Source: Mesorhizobium terrae
Lineage (GTDB): Bacteria > Pseudomonadota > Alphaproteobacteria > Rhizobiales > Rhizobiaceae
DNA length: 64,000 bases
Direction: 5' to 3'
Assembly (NCBI RefSeq): GCF_008727715.1
Contig: NZ_CP044218.1
Span: forward strand, 5,439,501 to 5,503,500
This document shows positions 61,184 to 64,000 of the stretch, one piece after another. Every line of letters starts with the position of its first letter. Position 1 is the first letter of the stretch. The notes under the pieces were generated by a model. It was not told the DNA's origin. It was given only the letters and a program-made list of their open reading frames with translations, and searched no databases. The position numbers and the translations under genes were made by a program.

Positions 61184-61621
61184 TCAGCTCTTCTTCAGGC
61201 GATAGGGCTGGTGACAGCCGCCGCAATTGGCGGTCACCGCGCCAAAGCTGGTCTTCAGCGCGTCGACGCTGTCGGGCGCGGCAGCCACGGCTTCCTTCAC
61301 ATTGGCCAGATATTTATCCCCAGCGGCCTTGAAGCCGCTCGGGTCTTCCCAGATCTTCGGAGCGGCTTCGGTTTCGCCCTTGTCGCTGCCGGCCGGGAAC
61401 ATCGTCGCGACATCGAATTTCTGCGCATTCGCTTCCAGGGCCTTGAGCTGGTCGAGCACGGCGGCCGCGTCGAAAGCGGCATCACCCTTGACCACTTTGG
61501 CAAGGCCGCCCACGAGCTTGCCGCGCTCCTTCATCAGGGCCTGACGGTCGGCGATCGGATCAGCGAAGGCGGCCGAGCCCGCGAAGGCAAGCATCGAGAC
61601 GGCGAGGACAAGCTTTCTCAT
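61184..61621 (-). CDS. Class II cytochrome c (c'/c-556 type)
   Basis: The 145-residue periplasmic protein has a signal peptide (MRKLVLAVSMLAFAGSAAFA), a four-helix-bundle body (DPIADRQALMKERGKLVGGL, with the Met at the usual sixth-ligand position of c-556) and a haem site CGGCHQPYR close to the C-terminus, the hallmark of class II cytochromes. It is co-directional with and 13 bases from the dihaem cytochrome gene and probably exchanges electrons with it. Confidence 0.93.
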   Translation of the reverse strand: MRKLVLAVSMLAFAGSAAFADPIADRQALMKERGKLVGGLAKVVKGDAAFDAAAVLDQLKALEANAQKFDVATMFPAGSDKGETEAAPKIWEDPSGFKAAGDKYLANVKEAVAAAPDSVDALKTSFGAVTANCGGCHQPYRLKKS

Positions 61622-61775
61622 TCGGTGAGTTCCTTGGTTGACGATCGAGACATTCGTATGCCTGGGACAACGGCCAAGGTGGCCCAAAAATTCCGGAATA
61701 TCCACTCACGCGCCTTTGAACCTCAGTTGAATGGTCGCGAGATCGGCAGGACGGCCAAGCCCGGGCCGCTGGGCC

Positions 61776-61803
61776 AAAGAAAAAGCCCCGCAAAAGCGGG
61801 GCT
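61776..61803 (-). terminator. Rho-independent terminator of sodB
   Basis: A perfect 8-bp stem (AGCCCCGC / GCGGGGCT) with an AAAA loop on the plus strand is followed on the minus strand by TTTTTCTTTG. It begins 37 bases after the sodB stop. Confidence 0.88.
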
Positions 61804-61840
61804 CCTCCAGATCAAATTCAGTGGACCGAAAGAGCGGTCT

Positions 61841-62437
61841 TCACGCCTTTTCGTAGAGTTCCAGCACGTAATCCCAGTTGATCAGGCTGTCGACGAAAGC
61901 CTCGAGATATTTCGGGCGCGCGTTGCGATAGTCGATGTAATAGGAGTGCTCCCACACGTCGACGCCGAGGATCGGGGTAGCGCCGTGAACCAGCGGGTTC
62001 TCGCCGTTCGGGGTCTTGGAGATGGCGAGCTTGCCGTCCTTGACCGAGACCCAGGCCCAGCCCGAGCCGAACTGGGTGGTGCCAGCGGCGATCAAGTCAG
62101 CCTTGAACTTGTCATAGCCGCCGAGATCGCTGTCGACCGCCTTCTGCAGCGCGCCCGGCAGCTTGTTGCCGCCGCCGCCCTTCTTCATCCACTTCCAGAA
62201 ATGGACGTGGTTGTAGTGCTGGGCGGCGTTGTTGAAGAGGCCGGCATTCTTGCCGAACGACTGCTTCACCACCTCTTCCAGCGACAGGTTTTCCATGCCG
62301 GCCTCTGCGGCCAGCTTGTTGCCGTTGTCGACATAGGCCTTGTGATGCTTGTCGTGGTGGTACTCCAGCGTTTCCTTCGACATGAAGGGCTGAAGCGCCT
62401 CGTAATCGTAAGGCAAGGCGGGCAGTTCAAAAGCCAT
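61841..62437 (-). CDS. sodB: Fe/Mn-family superoxide dismutase, probably iron type
   Basis: This 198-residue enzyme converts superoxide to oxygen and hydrogen peroxide. Metal ligands are visible as His in LEYHHDKHHKAYV, His in AAQHYNHVHFW, and Asp and His in GVDVWEHSYYIDY. The Gln in NNAAQHYNH, placed as in FeSOD, and the lack of the MnSOD-type Gln later in the protein favour iron, though cambialistic use is possible. There is no signal peptide, so it is cytoplasmic. It has its own terminator and a 335-base upstream region. Confidence 0.95.
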   Translation of the reverse strand: MAFELPALPYDYEALQPFMSKETLEYHHDKHHKAYVDNGNKLAAEAGMENLSLEEVVKQSFGKNAGLFNNAAQHYNHVHFWKWMKKGGGGNKLPGALQKAVDSDLGGYDKFKADLIAAGTTQFGSGWAWVSVKDGKLAISKTPNGENPLVHGATPILGVDVWEHSYYIDYRNARPKYLEAFVDSLINWDYVLELYEKA

Positions 62438-62772
62438 GGTCGTACTCCTTCGTTGGCAATTTCCGGCAATCTCTCACCGGACAGACATATGGTGGAACTG
62501 TCTCGCGACAACCCATGAAACTGGTGTGCGGTTCCTTCTAAAGCATCGCACCGGAAAGTGGCAGGCCGTTTTCGCCATGGAACCGGGTTTACCCGAAAAA
62601 ATATACTAAGGGAACACTTGGAAAATTAATTTTCAAGCGGTCGCCAGGCCGTGTGGGCAGTTCGAGATCGAACTCGCAAGCGGTCATTCCGGGTTCCACT
62701 AAGCGCCCCCGGGAATGACGTAGGTAAGGGTGGCCGGTCGCATCTTATGGAGGCCTAACCGTCCACAGGCTG
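62438..62772. other. Intergenic region upstream of sodB with an AT-rich palindrome
   Basis: This 335-base stretch lies between sodB and the aminotransferase gene. It holds a perfect 14-bp palindrome, GAAAATTAATTTTC (62621-62634), and a small CGGGT-TT-ACCCG inverted repeat just before an A-run (62584-62600). No gene was recognised. Confidence 0.45.
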
Positions 62773-63651
62773 CTAACCGGCGGGCGTCGAATGCGCCCAT
62801 TCCCAATAGAGCTCGCGCGCCTTCTTGGCGACCGGACCAGGCTGCAGGTCGCGATCCTCGATGCGGGTGATCGGCACCACTTTCGAATGGTTGCCGGTCG
62901 AGAAAATCTCGTCGGCCTCGCGGAAATCGCGCACCGTCAGCGTCTTTTCGGTGGTGCGGAAGCCGTAATCAGCCAACAGCTTGACCGTGCGCGCCCGGGT
63001 AATGCCAGACAGGAAGGTGCCGTTGGCGGCGGGCGTGTAGATGTGCCCGTCCTTGACCATGAACACGTTGGACGAGCCGGTTTCGGCGACGTTGCCCAGC
63101 ATGTCGAGTACCAGCGCATTGTCGAAACCGCGCGCCTTGGCTTCCAGAATGGCGCGGCCATTGTTCGGATAGAGGCAACCGGCCTTGGCATTGGTGGGCA
63201 TGGTTTCGATCGATGGCCGCCTGAATGGCGACACGGTGATCGAAAATCCGGCCGGCGGCATCATCGGCGCCTCGTAGAGGCACAGGCAGAAGCGGGTCGA
63301 GGCGGGATCGGCCGGCACGCCCATATAGCCGCCATGCTCGGCCCAGTACATTGGGCGGATATAGACGGCGGTCTTGCCGTCGAATTTCTTCAGCCCTTCC
63401 CAGGTCAGGCCGATGATCGCTTCCGGCGTCATGGTCGGCTCCAGGCCGAGTGCGACAGCCGAGGCGTTGACGCGGGCGGCATGGCGGTCAAGGTCCGGGG
63501 CGACGCCCTCGAACCAGCGCGCCCCGTCGAATACCGACGAGCCCAGCCAGAACACGTGGCTGCGCGGCCCGACTAGCGCGACATTGCCCTCATGCCAGTC
63601 GCCGTCGACAAAGGTCCAGGTGGTTGAAAGTGCGGCGCTCGCCAAAGTCAT
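62773..63651 (-). CDS. ilvE: Branched-chain amino acid aminotransferase
   Basis: This 292-residue class IV PLP aminotransferase interconverts leucine, isoleucine and valine with their 2-oxo acids. It has the early FWLGSSVFDGARWFEG strand, RPMYWAEHGGYMG, the PLP-binding Lys156 in TNAKAGCLYPNNG, and the cofactor-phosphate region GNVAETGSSNVFMV followed by FLSGITRARTVKLL. Length and motifs match. The start at 63651 gives the family N-terminus; the ORF extends upstream without support. A D-amino-acid or 4-amino-4-deoxychorismate enzyme of the same fold is less likely. Confidence 0.9.
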   Translation of the reverse strand: MTLASAALSTTWTFVDGDWHEGNVALVGPRSHVFWLGSSVFDGARWFEGVAPDLDRHAARVNASAVALGLEPTMTPEAIIGLTWEGLKKFDGKTAVYIRPMYWAEHGGYMGVPADPASTRFCLCLYEAPMMPPAGFSITVSPFRRPSIETMPTNAKAGCLYPNNGRAILEAKARGFDNALVLDMLGNVAETGSSNVFMVKDGHIYTPAANGTFLSGITRARTVKLLADYGFRTTEKTLTVRDFREADEIFSTGNHSKVVPITRIEDRDLQPGPVAKKARELYWEWAHSTPAG

Positions 63652-64000
63652 GGTCGGATCCCGTTGCTGCCGATGAGGCTGGCAAGATTGGGCGCGAGGC
63701 GATGGTGCCGTCAACCGGCATCGGCCGGAATTGGTGAGGCCAGCGGCGACCGCTCCGTATCCGCAACCCCGTCACGCAGATGTGATCGGCTGGCGCGAAA
63801 ATCATAAAGAAAACCATGTCAAACAAGGCTTTGCGCGACCGGAGCCAGCTTGAAAGGAGGCCGCGCCCGGCGAAAGCCATGAAAATGGCGTTGCCGATCG
63901 GCAACACTAGCCGGACCGTCACCCCCTCGCCTCTTTTTGTCCACCTTGCCGCCGGAATCAGAAACGCCTATCGCCCCCATCACAACGGCACGACCGTCAA
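63652..64000. other. Right edge of window, no gene recognised
   Basis: These 349 bases include the upstream region of the aminotransferase gene. Open frames on both strands are short or lack coding-like composition. A moderately AT-rich patch near 63795-63830 could be promoter sequence. Any gene on the right starts beyond the window or near its edge. Confidence 0.35.

Overview
The window is a GC-rich alphaproteobacterial chromosome segment. Gene content and order point to Rhizobiales, most likely Mesorhizobium or a close relative. The strongest sign is one long block: pleC-like kinase, EF-hand protein, glnE, a two-component pair, degP, ccmH-ccmF-ccmE-ccmI (cycLKJH), a surface lipoprotein, feuQ-feuP. 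This order is known from Rhizobium and Sinorhizobium. No rRNA, tRNA, insertion sequence or CRISPR array was seen.

Layout. 1-4.4 kb: leucine degradation genes (3-methylcrotonyl-CoA carboxylase beta and alpha subunits), interrupted by a 1.2 kb accessory stretch with two small genes and a degenerate repeat of the mccB 3' end. 4.4-9.2 kb: a LIV-type binding protein, small secreted or Sel1-type proteins and AMP nucleosidase. 9.2-12.6 kb: an AHL-lactonase-like hydrolase, then a membrane-anchored EEP-family phosphohydrolase flanked by two DUF922 zinc-protease-like genes. 12.7-21.7 kb: ETF-ubiquinone oxidoreductase behind a perfect operator-like palindrome, a tandem pair of secreted 214-residue paralogues, a family-4-type uracil-DNA glycosylase, an MmyB-like regulator divergent from a small membrane protein, and a molybdenum hydroxylase large subunit coupled to an EamA exporter.

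21.9-41.9 kb: PepN, then the conserved cell-cycle, nitrogen and cytochrome c maturation block. ccmI-E-F-H run as one minus-strand operon. FeuP and FeuQ follow, and a small secreted protein sits just upstream of feuP, where the FeuN inhibitor would be expected. 41.9-45.1 kb: a collapsed RcGTA-type gene transfer agent remnant. It holds a small-terminase-like gene, one open frame joining the terminase ATPase to the C-terminal part of the GTA gp15 tail protein, and a holin-like gene.

45.4-64 kb: mostly housekeeping. It includes a class A penicillin-binding protein, a DUF1214/DUF1254 pair, a PleC/PdhS-like histidine kinase overlapping a peptidoglycan-binding protein gene, SufE, a DUF6456 gene coupled to a DnaA-domain-IV-like protein, a MucR regulator, an oligopeptidase B, two c-type cytochromes, Fe-type superoxide dismutase and a branched-chain aminotransferase.

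The most unusual item is the in-frame GTA terminase-gp15 fusion. Also worth attention are the FeuN candidate, the mccB-tail repeat, the palindrome upstream of ETF-QO, a cluster of three GANTC sites upstream of pleC, a UDG with only two cysteines, and the DnaA-IV/DUF6456 pair. All functional calls come from reading the sequence and knowledge of the families; no database search was run.
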